Shown here in pieces: positions 46,285 to 54,762 of a DNA stretch of 64,000 nt. The stretch lies in the NCBI GenBank assembly GCA_004144345.1, contig SEEL01000016.1, positions 19,264 to 83,263 on the forward strand, written 5' to 3'. The position numbers were made by a program, and so were the translations under genes. This DNA comes from Hyphomicrobiales bacterium. GTDB taxonomy: Bacteria; Pseudomonadota; Alphaproteobacteria; Rhizobiales; Devosiaceae. Each line of letters starts with the position of its first letter. Positions within the stretch are counted from its first letter, which is position 1. The notes under the pieces were generated by a model. That model was not told where the DNA came from. It did not search any database and worked only from the letters and a program-made list of their open reading frames with translations.

Positions 46285-46671
46285 ATGGCGGGACTTTTCT
46301 TCGGGCTGTTGATCGGGCTCGAGATCAAGCACTACATCGCCGACTATTTCCTGCAGCCTGGCTGGATGTTGAGCGGCAAGGGCAACATCTTTCATTTCGG
46401 CGGCTATGCGCATGCCGGGTTGCATGCGCTGCTGTCGTTGATCCTGCTCTTGATCTTCGGCGTGCCGGTCGGTCTCGCGCTGGCGCTGTTCGCCGGCGAG
46501 TTCGTCGTCCACTACGCCCTCGACTACGCCAAGATCCACTATTCGATGGGCGTCCATGTCGACGGCAATCCGAGCCGCTTCTGGGCGTTGCATGGCGTCG
46601 ACCAGCTGACGCATCAGCTGACCTATGCGGCCATCATCTTCATCGTGGTGAAAGCCGCCGGGCTGATCTAG
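46285..46671 (+). CDS. DUF3307 membrane protein
   Basis: A 128-residue protein with three or four helices. The DUF3307 pattern is clear: HYIADYFLQPGWMLSGKG, HAGLHALLSL and FVVHYALDYAKI, GVHVDGNPSRFWALHGVDQLTHQLTYA. Conserved His/Asp residues could bind metal. Function is unknown. It runs toward the minus-strand cNMP gene, with 6 bases between the stops. Confidence 0.85.
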   Translation: MAGLFFGLLIGLEIKHYIADYFLQPGWMLSGKGNIFHFGGYAHAGLHALLSLILLLIFGVPVGLALALFAGEFVVHYALDYAKIHYSMGVHVDGNPSRFWALHGVDQLTHQLTYAAIIFIVVKAAGLI

Positions 46672-46677
46672 CCGCGC

Positions 46678-47142
46678 CTATTTCTTTTTCTTGGCCTTGG
46701 CGTCGTCGGGCGATTGCACCAGCTGCGCCAGGATCTTGTCGACGATATCGAGGTCCTCGCGGCGGCCCGCGGCCTGCTGCTGCAGATCGACCAGATATGA
46801 CGTTGTGTAATAGAGCCGGCGGGCCAGCAGTGCCGCCAGTTCGAGCGCGATCTCGGGGCGCGAGCCAAGGAACGCCAGCGAATCGTCGATGACATAGGCC
46901 TTGACCGTGCTCAGCGCCTTGACCGTCGCCGAAAACGGCATGTCGAGCAGCACGCTCATCTCGCCGAACACCGAGCCCGGCTCGTCGATATAGGACACTT
47001 GGGTATCTTCGCGCAGCACTTCGACCTGGCCCTCGGCCAAAACGAACAGCCGGCGCTCATTGCCGCCCTGGCTGATCAGCACCGCGCCCGACTTGAAAGT
47101 CTCGAGCTTGCGGCCTTTGCAGTACTGCAGAATATCCGGCAT
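46678..47142 (-). CDS. cyclic-nucleotide-binding domain protein
   Basis: A 154-residue protein that is only the cNMP-binding fold: FKSGAVLISQGGNERRLFVLAEGQVEVL, then EPGSVFGEMSVLLDMPFSATVKALSTVKAYVID (phosphate-binding cassette type, with GEMS). A short helical tail follows (DLDIVDKILAQLVQ, then KAKKKK). It lacks a DNA-binding helix-turn-helix, so it is not a CRP regulator. It could bind the cAMP made by the nearby cyclase. GAGGGACAC precedes ATG 47142. Confidence 0.88.
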   Translation of the reverse strand: MPDILQYCKGRKLETFKSGAVLISQGGNERRLFVLAEGQVEVLREDTQVSYIDEPGSVFGEMSVLLDMPFSATVKALSTVKAYVIDDSLAFLGSRPEIALELAALLARRLYYTTSYLVDLQQQAAGRREDLDIVDKILAQLVQSPDDAKAKKKK

Positions 47143-47216
47143 GTGTCCCTCAACCCAGCCTAGTGGGATGGGGAAATAGACCAAACACCGGATTTGAGCA
47201 ATCGCAGTAGCCGCAA

Positions 47217-47241
47217 GGGTGCCGCGCCTGGCGCGACACCC
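47217..47241 (-). terminator. stem-loop after the dehydratase gene
   Basis: GGGTGTCGCGCC and GGCGCGGCACCC form a 12-bp stem (one G-U) with a one-base centre, 18 bases after the stop on the minus strand. No U-tract follows. It may be a partial terminator. Confidence 0.4.
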
Positions 47242-47258
47242 TGAAATTGTGATCGCGA

Positions 47259-49067
47259 CTAGTGGTTGTCGCGCGGCAGGCCCAGCGTCTGGGCGATCTT
47301 CTGGTATTTGACCGCCAGCTTCAGCACGCCGCCATTGCCCAGCTGGTCGACGATGCCGCGCTGGATTTCCTGCCACGGCGTCTGGTGGTCCGGAATCTTG
47401 AACCCGCCCGACGCCTGGAGATCGGCCTGGCGCTGCCGGATTTCCTCGTCGGAGATCAGGATGTCGGCCGTGCCCTTGTTGAGGTCGATCCGCACCTTGT
47501 CGCCGGTGCGGATGATGGCGAGATTGCCGCCCACAGCCGCTTCCGGCGAGGCGTTGAGGATCGAGGGGGAGCCCGACGTGCCGGACTGGCGGCCATCGCC
47601 GATGCAGGCCAGCGCCGTGATGCCCTTTTCGATCAGATAGGCCGGCGGCCGCATGTTCACGACCTCGGCCGCGCCGGGATAGCCGATCGGGCCAACGCCG
47701 CGCATGAACAGCAGCGTGTGCTCGTCGATCGCGAGCGACGGGTCGTCGATGCGGTGGTGGTAGTCCTCGGGGCCGTCGAACACCACGGCCTTGCCCTCGA
47801 ACATCCCCGGATGGGCCGGATCGTTCAGATAGCGCTGCTTGAACTCCTCGGAGATGACCGAGGTCTTCATGATGGCATTGTCGAACAGATTGCCGCTCAG
47901 CACGATGAAGCCCGCTTCAGCCTTGAGCGGCTGGTCGAACGGACGGATGACGCGCTCGTCCTGGATGGTGGTCGCGCGGCAATTGTCGCCGATCGACTTG
48001 CCGTTGACGGTCGGGGCGCTCTCCTTGATCAGCCCCTGCTTCATCAGCTCGTTGACCACCGCCGGCACACCGCCGGCATGGTAGTAATCCTCGCCCAGAT
48101 ATTCGCCCGCCGGCTGCAGATTGACCAGCAGCGGCACGTCGTGGCCGATCGTCTCCCACTCCTTGAGCTGCAGATCGACGCCGATATGGCGCGCGATGGC
48201 GTTGATGTGGACCGGCGCATTGGTCGAGCCGCCGATGGCCGAGTTGACCACGATGGCGTTGTGGAAATTGTCCTTGGTCAGAATGTCGGAGGGCTTCAGA
48301 TCCTCCTTCACCATGTCGACGATGCGCATGCCGGTGCGCCACGCCATTTCCGGGCGGTCGCGATAGGGCGCCGGGATCGCCGCCGAACCCGGCAGCTGCA
48401 TGCCCAGCGCTTCGGCCAGCGAGTTCATCGTCGTCGCTGTGCCCATCGTGTTGCAATAGCCGGTCGAGGGCGCCGAAGACGCCACGAGGTCGATCATCTG
48501 CGTGTAGTTGATCTCACCCGTCGCATACATCTGGCGGGCCTTCCACACGATGGTGCCCGAGCCAGTCCGCTCGCCCTTGTGCCAGCCATTGAGCATCGGG
48601 CCGACCGACAGCGCGATGGCCGGCAGATTGACTGTCGCCGCACCCATCAGCATGGCGGGCGTGGTCTTGTCGCAGCCGATGGTGAGCACCACGCCATCGA
48701 TCGGATAGCCGTAGAGCACTTCGACGAGGCTCAGATAGGTGAGGTTGCGGTCGATATTGGCGGTCGGCCGCTTGCCGGTTTCCTGGATCGGATGCACCGG
48801 GAATTCGAGCGCGATGCCGCCGGCGTCGCGGATGCCGTCGCGCACGCGCTTGGCGAGCTCGACATGGTGACGGTTGCAGGGGCTGAGGTCGGAGCCGGTC
48901 TGGGCAATACCGATGATCGGCTTGCCGGACTGCAATTCTTCGCGGCTCAGGCCGTAATTGAGATAGCGCTCGAGATAGAGCGCGGTCATGTCGGCATTGT
49001 CCGGATTGTCGAACCAGGCGCGCGAGCGGAGCTTCCTGTCAGACATGCCCTTACCGTCGGTGGTCAT
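47259..49067 (-). CDS. IlvD/Edd-family sugar-acid dehydratase, xylonate/arabinonate type
   Basis: The 602-residue Fe-S dehydratase has cluster cysteines at about 64 ([11 protein letters not shown]), 132 (IGCDKTTP) and 205 (STGYCNTMG). The pattern [21 protein letters not shown] and the ending LGLPRDNH match the D-xylonate/L-arabinonate dehydratase branch of the family (as in Caulobacter XylD), not IlvD proper. It makes 2-keto-3-deoxy acids from pentonates. ATG 49067 follows GAGGAA. A LacI regulator gene is upstream on the same strand. Which sugar acid is used is not settled. Confidence 0.85.
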   Translation of the reverse strand: MTTDGKGMSDRKLRSRAWFDNPDNADMTALYLERYLNYGLSREELQSGKPIIGIAQTGSDLSPCNRHHVELAKRVRDGIRDAGGIALEFPVHPIQETGKRPTANIDRNLTYLSLVEVLYGYPIDGVVLTIGCDKTTPAMLMGAATVNLPAIALSVGPMLNGWHKGERTGSGTIVWKARQMYATGEINYTQMIDLVASSAPSTGYCNTMGTATTMNSLAEALGMQLPGSAAIPAPYRDRPEMAWRTGMRIVDMVKEDLKPSDILTKDNFHNAIVVNSAIGGSTNAPVHINAIARHIGVDLQLKEWETIGHDVPLLVNLQPAGEYLGEDYYHAGGVPAVVNELMKQGLIKESAPTVNGKSIGDNCRATTIQDERVIRPFDQPLKAEAGFIVLSGNLFDNAIMKTSVISEEFKQRYLNDPAHPGMFEGKAVVFDGPEDYHHRIDDPSLAIDEHTLLFMRGVGPIGYPGAAEVVNMRPPAYLIEKGITALACIGDGRQSGTSGSPSILNASPEAAVGGNLAIIRTGDKVRIDLNKGTADILISDEEIRQRQADLQASGGFKIPDHQTPWQEIQRGIVDQLGNGGVLKLAVKYQKIAQTLGLPRDNH

Positions 49068-49148
49068 ATTTTCCTCAGCCAAAGAGATTCTTGGGCCGGA
49101 CCATAGCGCATCGAGCGGCGGAATAAGAGACTGTATCGAGGGTCGGCG

Positions 49149-50210
49149 TCAGGTTTTTCGCGCCCGCTTCGGGGTGCTGTCACGGACCAGGAGGCGCATG
49201 GGGACTTGTATGATAGGTTCGTGCTCGCCGTTCTCCAAACGGTGCCGCAGGGCGACGCCCGCAAGACGTCCGGTCTCATAGTCCGACACGGCAACGGTCG
49301 TCAGCGCCGGCCGCAGATAGCGCGCGAATTCGAGGTCGCCATACCCGCCCATGGCCATGTCACGCGGCAGTTGGAGCCCACGATCGCCCGCGGCGATCTG
49401 GGCACCCACAGCCAGCAGGTCCGACCCGATATAGACCGCATCGCAGGACGGGAATTCGTCCAGCAGCCGGTCGAACGCGGCAATGCCGGCCGACAGCGTG
49501 CCCGTGCCTTCCACGGCCAGGACGAACTCCAGCTTGCTGCCGGCTTCCTCGAGCCCGCGGCGAAAGCCCGCCATGCCGATGCCGCCCGGCACCTTGGTCT
49601 GACCGACATAGGCAATATGCTTGTAGCCCTGCTCGGCGAAATGCCGGCCCATCATCGCGGCACCCGTTTCGATCGAGGCGCCGGCCACCATGTCGATGGG
49701 GTCGTCGGCGCCGCTCCACATCTCCATGATCGGGATGCCGACCTTGCGCAGTGCGGCGCGCGCCTCGGGCTGCATCGGAATGCCGGCAAACATCACGGCG
49801 GCCGGGTTGAACGGCCGGATCAGCTCGAGCACTTCGGCCTTGAGGCCATCGACATAGCCGGTTTGCGCGAACATCAGCCGGAAGCGGCTGCCTTCGAACG
49901 CGTCGAGCGCGCCCTGCATGGCCGCCGCAAAATGCGGATTGAGCAGGCTCGCGACAAAGATCGTGACGATCGACGAACGGCCGGACCGCAGGCTCGAGGC
50001 GATGGAATTTACGACGTAGCCCGTGCGGGCAACCGCCTCCATCACCCGCTCGCGGGTCTCCTGCCGCACCTTGTGCGGGGCGCTAAGCGCGCGAGACACG
50101 GTGATCGGCGATACACCGGCTTCGCGGGCAACATCTTCCACGCGGACCGGCCGGCCCGCGCGTCCAGATTTGTCGGAATTGTTCAACCCTACCCCCAAAA
50201 TATGGGGCAA
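49149..50210 (-). CDS. LacI/GntR-type transcriptional repressor
   Basis: A 353-residue regulator. The helix-turn-helix is RVEDVAREAGVSPITVSRAL (about 23-42), followed by the hinge (APHKVRQETRERVMEAVARTGY) and a periplasmic-binding-protein-like sugar domain (VTIFVASLLNPHFAAAMQGAL and on). It probably senses a sugar or sugar acid and controls the dehydratase 80 bases downstream. TTG 50210 or TTG 50186 (GGGGGTAGGG just before) are possible starts. Confidence 0.9.
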   Translation of the reverse strand: MPHILGVGLNNSDKSGRAGRPVRVEDVAREAGVSPITVSRALSAPHKVRQETRERVMEAVARTGYVVNSIASSLRSGRSSIVTIFVASLLNPHFAAAMQGALDAFEGSRFRLMFAQTGYVDGLKAEVLELIRPFNPAAVMFAGIPMQPEARAALRKVGIPIMEMWSGADDPIDMVAGASIETGAAMMGRHFAEQGYKHIAYVGQTKVPGGIGMAGFRRGLEEAGSKLEFVLAVEGTGTLSAGIAAFDRLLDEFPSCDAVYIGSDLLAVGAQIAAGDRGLQLPRDMAMGGYGDLEFARYLRPALTTVAVSDYETGRLAGVALRHRLENGEHEPIIQVPMRLLVRDSTPKRARKT

Positions 50211-50247
50211 GTTTAGCAGAAATGCCGACTTATGCTATGCATGTCGG
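50193..50247. promoter_or_regulatory. dyads near the lacI start, candidate operators
   Basis: CCCCA-AAATA-TGGGG (50193-50207) and CCGAC-N13-GTCGG (50225-50247) are two inverted repeats by the lacI start. The second contains ATGC-TAT-GCAT. They could be the autoregulatory sites of the LacI protein, but the sites lack the usual LacI consensus. Confidence 0.35.
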
Positions 50248-50267
50248 AAAGTGTCCGGAGAGACGGG

Positions 50268-52649
50268 TCAGCTTCGCTGTACTTGTCCGACAAGCAACGC
50301 CCCTTCACGATTTACCGCCGCGGGCCGTACCGGCGACAAACCCGGATCGAGCGCGGGCGGAATACTGGCGGGGTCGCGCCAATAGTTGACCAGATCGCCG
50401 GTACCCCCGAGTCCGCGCCCCGCCTGACCATCCCACAACACGGCGAGCAGGTCGCAACGCCGTGCCAGATAGGCATTGGCGCGCGCCAGTCCCTGTTCGA
50501 ATTGCGCCGTGTCGCGATGGTAGGAATCGTCGGTCTTGCCGGCAAAACCGATGCGCACGATATCGACGCGGGCGAAGCGGGCGAACAGCGCGGCGCGCCG
50601 CTTGAGCAGTTCGTCGACGATTGCTTTGCGCCCCTGATCGTCGCTGGCCAGCTCGCCCGCCGCGACGTCGAGCACGACGCGATAGGGCACCGCCTCGGGC
50701 ACGATCAATCGCAACTCGCCGACATGACCACCCAGCGCTACCGCCACGGCCTCGGAGAGCGCCAGGTCGGCGCCGGGGGCGAGCGGCGACACGAGCGTGA
50801 CGACGCGATCGCGATCGCCGAGCAGCTGGCGCAACCGCTCCACCAACGCAGCGACGGCGCGCTGTTCCTCCGCCGGTGCGAGATTGCGATGGCCGGCAAG
50901 CGCCACGCGGATTTCCGTCATGGCGCCCTCGCGATCGTCGGTGACCACCGAGGACAGCACGGTGCGGACCTGGTCGCGATCCTTCTGCTGTTCGCTCTCG
51001 GCGAGCCGCGAATACTCGCCATGTTCGAGCAGCGGATGATGCTTGCGATCATCGTCGCGTTGCGCATCGTAGGACCAGCCGTCGATGATGCGATCGGCCG
51101 ACCAGCGGCGATGCTCGAGCGCCGCAAGCTGCTCGAGCGCATCGCTGTCCCCACCGAGCAATGGTGCGATCACGTGCTGATGCGCGCTGCGCCGCACGGT
51201 CACCGGTGTATGGGCATCATGCTCGGAGGCGAGGCCCAGCGAAAACAGCTTGGCCGCGATGTGATCGGCGCTGCGGCGGTTGGCGCGGCGATAGGTTTCG
51301 GCGAGCCGGTTCCACTCGCTGCCGGCTGCGCTCGAGCGCGCCGCATTGCGCGTATAGACATCGTGCAGGCGCTGCGCCGCCGCATCGCGCTGCGCGCTGT
51401 CGAGGATATCGCTCGCCATCAGCGCCGTCGGCCGTTCGATCGCAATCACACCCGTATTGGGATCGACGACATTGTCCGCCGCGCCGGCGAACACGACGCT
51501 CTCCGCATCGGGGTCGCGCAGCCGCATGAAGGCGGGCGCGAAATAGCGGCCCTCGCGGCGACGGATATCGGGCAGCGCCAGCGCCACGCGAATATTGTCG
51601 GCATCGCTGCCGAGGCAGATCAGGATGCCGGTGACAGGTGACACCGCATCGCGAGCCGCGAGCTGCGCCAGCGTCGAGCCCATCAGCACCGGCGCGTTCT
51701 GCGCGGTGATCAGCTCGGCACCGATGAAGGCCACGTCCGCCGCGCTGTCGAGGGCGGGTCGCGTGGCGCGATAGATGGCCTCGGCGGTAGCGGCGTGTTT
51801 GTCGATGATCGTGATCATCGGCTTGCCAAGACCACTGGCGAGACCCGAAAAGATCGCCTCCTCCGCCATCGCCTGGCCGAGCCCGCCAAAGCCGATGACG
51901 AGAAAATGCACGCGACCGGCCGCCATGCGCTCGGCGATGGCATGGGCCGGATGGCGGGCAAACACATCGCGCGCCATCATCTGCGCTTCGTCGAAGACAA
52001 GAATGCGCGAGGCGCCGAGTTCGGCGCCCGACACGCGATCGGCGATCAACCGGTCGCGCACCCGGCACCAGATCGCCGGACCGGCTTCGCCGTCGCAGCC
52101 GCTGGCGATCGATGTCGCAATGGCGGCGTTGAGCTTCTCATCGTCCAGCATGACGACGACGGCACGCGCCTTGTGGACATTGGCGGCGGCAATGAGCTCG
52201 GACGTGGCGCCGGGCCGCTCGATGCGAAAGACCCGCGGCGCGTCGAGCGCCCGCGACGACACCAGCACCACGCGCACCGTCGGGGCGAGGGCCAGCGCCA
52301 GTTCCTCGGCGTCCGCGCCATCGCCGACCACCACCACATGGTCGCGCTGCCGCGCCGCCCGCCAGCTACCGAAATGCCCCCGGAACACTGCCCAGAGACT
52401 GCCAAGCACCGCGAGATAGAAGGCCAGCGCCGCGGCGAAGGCGCCGGCGACCGTCAGCCAGCTCTGGCTGGTGAGGAACGTGCCGTCGAGCGAGAAGGCG
52501 AGCAGCACCGTGTAGAGCGGATCCTGCCAGCCGCCATCGGCCACCGGATCGAGCCAGCGGCCCAGCGCCACCAGCACGACGGCCGCCAGCGCCAGCACCG
52601 GCACGATGATCGGCAGTAGGCTCCGCCTGTGTCTTGGTCTGTCCGCCAT
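50268..52649 (-). CDS. TrkA-N/RyR/SLOG multidomain membrane protein
   Basis: A 793-residue protein starting at ATG 52649 (GGAGG upstream). Two helices at about 12-33 and 63-89 are followed by tandem Rossmann domains of the TrkA type: HVVVVGDGADAEEL (104-117, degenerate glycine motif) and HFLVIGFGGLGQAMAEEAI (248-266, intact GxGxxG). A ryanodine-receptor (RyR) domain is at about 511-562 (EHRRWSADRIIDGWSYD, then KHHPLLEHGEYSRL). The C-terminal 580-750 looks like a SLOG-type nucleotide-binding domain (RVALAGHRNL, PLAPGADLALSEA, DLLAVLWDGQAGRGLGGT). This architecture is known only as a predicted nucleotide-signal sensor. Role unknown. Confidence 0.8.
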   Translation of the reverse strand: MADRPRHRRSLLPIIVPVLALAAVVLVALGRWLDPVADGGWQDPLYTVLLAFSLDGTFLTSQSWLTVAGAFAAALAFYLAVLGSLWAVFRGHFGSWRAARQRDHVVVVGDGADAEELALALAPTVRVVLVSSRALDAPRVFRIERPGATSELIAAANVHKARAVVVMLDDEKLNAAIATSIASGCDGEAGPAIWCRVRDRLIADRVSGAELGASRILVFDEAQMMARDVFARHPAHAIAERMAAGRVHFLVIGFGGLGQAMAEEAIFSGLASGLGKPMITIIDKHAATAEAIYRATRPALDSAADVAFIGAELITAQNAPVLMGSTLAQLAARDAVSPVTGILICLGSDADNIRVALALPDIRRREGRYFAPAFMRLRDPDAESVVFAGAADNVVDPNTGVIAIERPTALMASDILDSAQRDAAAQRLHDVYTRNAARSSAAGSEWNRLAETYRRANRRSADHIAAKLFSLGLASEHDAHTPVTVRRSAHQHVIAPLLGGDSDALEQLAALEHRRWSADRIIDGWSYDAQRDDDRKHHPLLEHGEYSRLAESEQQKDRDQVRTVLSSVVTDDREGAMTEIRVALAGHRNLAPAEEQRAVAALVERLRQLLGDRDRVVTLVSPLAPGADLALSEAVAVALGGHVGELRLIVPEAVPYRVVLDVAAGELASDDQGRKAIVDELLKRRAALFARFARVDIVRIGFAGKTDDSYHRDTAQFEQGLARANAYLARRCDLLAVLWDGQAGRGLGGTGDLVNYWRDPASIPPALDPGLSPVRPAAVNREGALLVGQVQRS

Positions 52650-52704
52650 TGCGCCCTCCGTTCGCACTATAGAGGCCGCTGTTGCGCTCCAAAAGGCTCG
52701 CTGT

Positions 52705-52875
52705 TCAGCCGCCGTTCGATAGCGTCGAGACCGGCAGGGTCCAGTGATGGAGGCGCGTTGCATCGGTGGCGGCGGTCGTCTCCACGACCACAACCGCCCG
52801 CCCCGTCAGCAGCGCATGGGCGGCAAAGGGCGGAATTACAAAGACAAATAGGAACGCGAGCAGCGGATAGCGCAT
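52705..52875 (-). CDS. 56-residue membrane or exported peptide
   Basis: ATG 52875 begins MRYPLLAFLFVFVIPPFAAHALLTGRA, a single hydrophobic segment, followed by VVVVETTAATDATRLHHWTLP. Codon use matches the neighbours. It lies 48 bases after the glycosyltransferase stop and 55 bases before the RyR gene, all on the same strand. The hydrophobic segment and Ala-rich cleavage area could be a signal peptide or a helix. Existence is inferred from frame and spacing only. Confidence 0.5.
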   Translation of the reverse strand: MRYPLLAFLFVFVIPPFAAHALLTGRAVVVVETTAATDATRLHHWTLPVSTLSNGG

Positions 52876-52923
52876 GGCGTCTCTTTGGCGACACCGCACG
52901 CTGCACTCAAACGAAGCCGTTGC

Positions 52924-54762
52924 CTATGTAGAAGAAGGGCTTAGTCCCTTCCCCTCATTTTTACCGATCCCCAATCCCCCGCTCGGCGCAAAGGCAATAC
53001 TAAGCACCGACTCGAGGGTGAGATACGCCCGCACCATGCGAAACAGCACATATTCGGGCAGGAATAGCAGTGCCTTGACGTGGCCATTGGCCAGCGCCGC
53101 GAACACGCCCATCAGGGCGGGTGCGCCCAGCAGCACGGCAAGGACGGCCTGGCCCGTGAGTGGCGTGTCGGGATCGAGCCAGAGCCCCAGATAGAGCGCG
53201 CCGAAGATAAGCAGCGGCACGGTCATCGCACGACGCGCCGAGTTCAACAGCATGAAGGGCAGGATCACCTTACCGCGCAGTGACGGCCGCCAGTCATCGA
53301 GATAGGACCTGTTGCGCGCCGACACATGATAGACCGAACGGAACCAGCGCATGCGCTGTTCGCGCAGATGCCGGTAGGTTGCCGGCACTTCGGAGACATA
53401 CTGCACCGCCGGATCGCCGACGATGCGATAGCCCATCTCGCCGATACGCAGCGAGACATCGGTATCCTCGCCGTTCATCCCCTGCACGAAGCCGCCGGCA
53501 AGCCGCACCGCATCGGTCCGATAGGCAGCGAACATGCCGGGCACGCCGACAATGCCGTCGATCGCGCCATAGGCGATCTGGTAGTAGCCGTGCTTGAGCA
53601 GCACTTCGAGCAGCCGCGAACGATCGAACGGTCCGTCGCCCGGCGGCAACGGGACGCCGCCGACGACGCCCGTCGTGTTGTCGGCAAAGTGGCGCATCGC
53701 CCGCGCGATGGCGTCGGGAAGCACCTGCGTATCGGCGTCGATACGGACGAAATAGGCTGTGTCGATCTCGGTGACACCGCGATTGAGCGCGATGGCCTTG
53801 CCCGGCGTTGGCACGTCGAGCACGCGGCCTTCGATATGAGCCAACTCGGTGAATGCCGATGCGCTCGCCGCCGCGGTATCGTCGCTCGAATTGTTGTTGA
53901 GCACTATCACCTTGACGGTGCCGTCATACTTGGCGGCGGCCGCGTCGATGGCCGACAGCGTGCGCCCGATCACATGCGCCTCATTGTGGGCCGGCACGAT
54001 GATGGTGACCGGCGGCGCGAAGGGTGGGAGCGGGCGCAGCAGTGATTGCGCCGTCCCCCACACATAGAGAATGAAGAACATCGCGGGGAGGAAGAGGAAC
54101 ACCCCAGGGCCTGTCCCACCCAGCAACGAGACACTGCGCAGATCATCGATCAGCGGCAGGCTGAGACCGTCGACAAAGACAGAAACGGCTATGGCGCCAG
54201 CGATCGCCACGAGGAGACGCAGCCAGCCGGCCCGGCGCGGCAATTGCCGGGGCGGCACCGCCACGCGCTGGGGCATGCTGCCATGATCGAGCAGCTTCAG
54301 CGAGAAGATGAAGAAGCCGATGAGACCGGAGAGAATCTCGACCACGTCGAGGGAGTAAATGAAGCCGATCGAGCGATAAGCGAGGATGTTGATGAGGTCG
54401 AAGGCGCCGCACACCAGGATGTAGGTGACCAGCAACTCGCCGAGGAACTTGAAGCGAGCGCCCGCCCCGGCCCCAACCACCGTTGCGAACGCCACATAGA
54501 ACGACACGATGAATATCCTCAGGGGGATCGAATGCGTGCCCGTGTAGGGCGAAAAGACAATGTCGTGGTTGGGGAACGCCGCAGCCAGTATCGGCACGGC
54601 ATTCACGGCATAGAGGAGCAAGGCGCTGATGCCGGTGAACAGCACGAGCACGGTCGGTGCCGCCCAGATCGAGAGCGGCTGCGTGAGCTTTGCCGGGGCG
54701 CTGTCGACCGACCAGTACTGGTGCGGTCCGCGGGCCTCAACCGGTGATGAGGAGGACGACAT
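52924..54762 (-). CDS. membrane glycosyltransferase, GT2 family (cellulose-synthase-like)
   Basis: A 612-residue protein. About five helices precede the catalytic domain (about 250-475), which has VTIIVPAHNEAHVIGRTL, the metal motif DAD (342-344), GED (431-433) and QRMRW (469-473). Two to three helices follow. There is no C-terminal PilZ domain, so direct c-di-GMP control through this subunit is not seen. It would extend and export a polysaccharide chain through the inner membrane. It overlaps the BcsB-like gene by 26 bases. ATG 54762 is chosen. Confidence 0.9.
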   Translation of the reverse strand: MSSSSSPVEARGPHQYWSVDSAPAKLTQPLSIWAAPTVLVLFTGISALLLYAVNAVPILAAAFPNHDIVFSPYTGTHSIPLRIFIVSFYVAFATVVGAGAGARFKFLGELLVTYILVCGAFDLINILAYRSIGFIYSLDVVEILSGLIGFFIFSLKLLDHGSMPQRVAVPPRQLPRRAGWLRLLVAIAGAIAVSVFVDGLSLPLIDDLRSVSLLGGTGPGVFLFLPAMFFILYVWGTAQSLLRPLPPFAPPVTIIVPAHNEAHVIGRTLSAIDAAAAKYDGTVKVIVLNNNSSDDTAAASASAFTELAHIEGRVLDVPTPGKAIALNRGVTEIDTAYFVRIDADTQVLPDAIARAMRHFADNTTGVVGGVPLPPGDGPFDRSRLLEVLLKHGYYQIAYGAIDGIVGVPGMFAAYRTDAVRLAGGFVQGMNGEDTDVSLRIGEMGYRIVGDPAVQYVSEVPATYRHLREQRMRWFRSVYHVSARNRSYLDDWRPSLRGKVILPFMLLNSARRAMTVPLLIFGALYLGLWLDPDTPLTGQAVLAVLLGAPALMGVFAALANGHVKALLFLPEYVLFRMVRAYLTLESVLSIAFAPSGGLGIGKNEGKGLSPSST

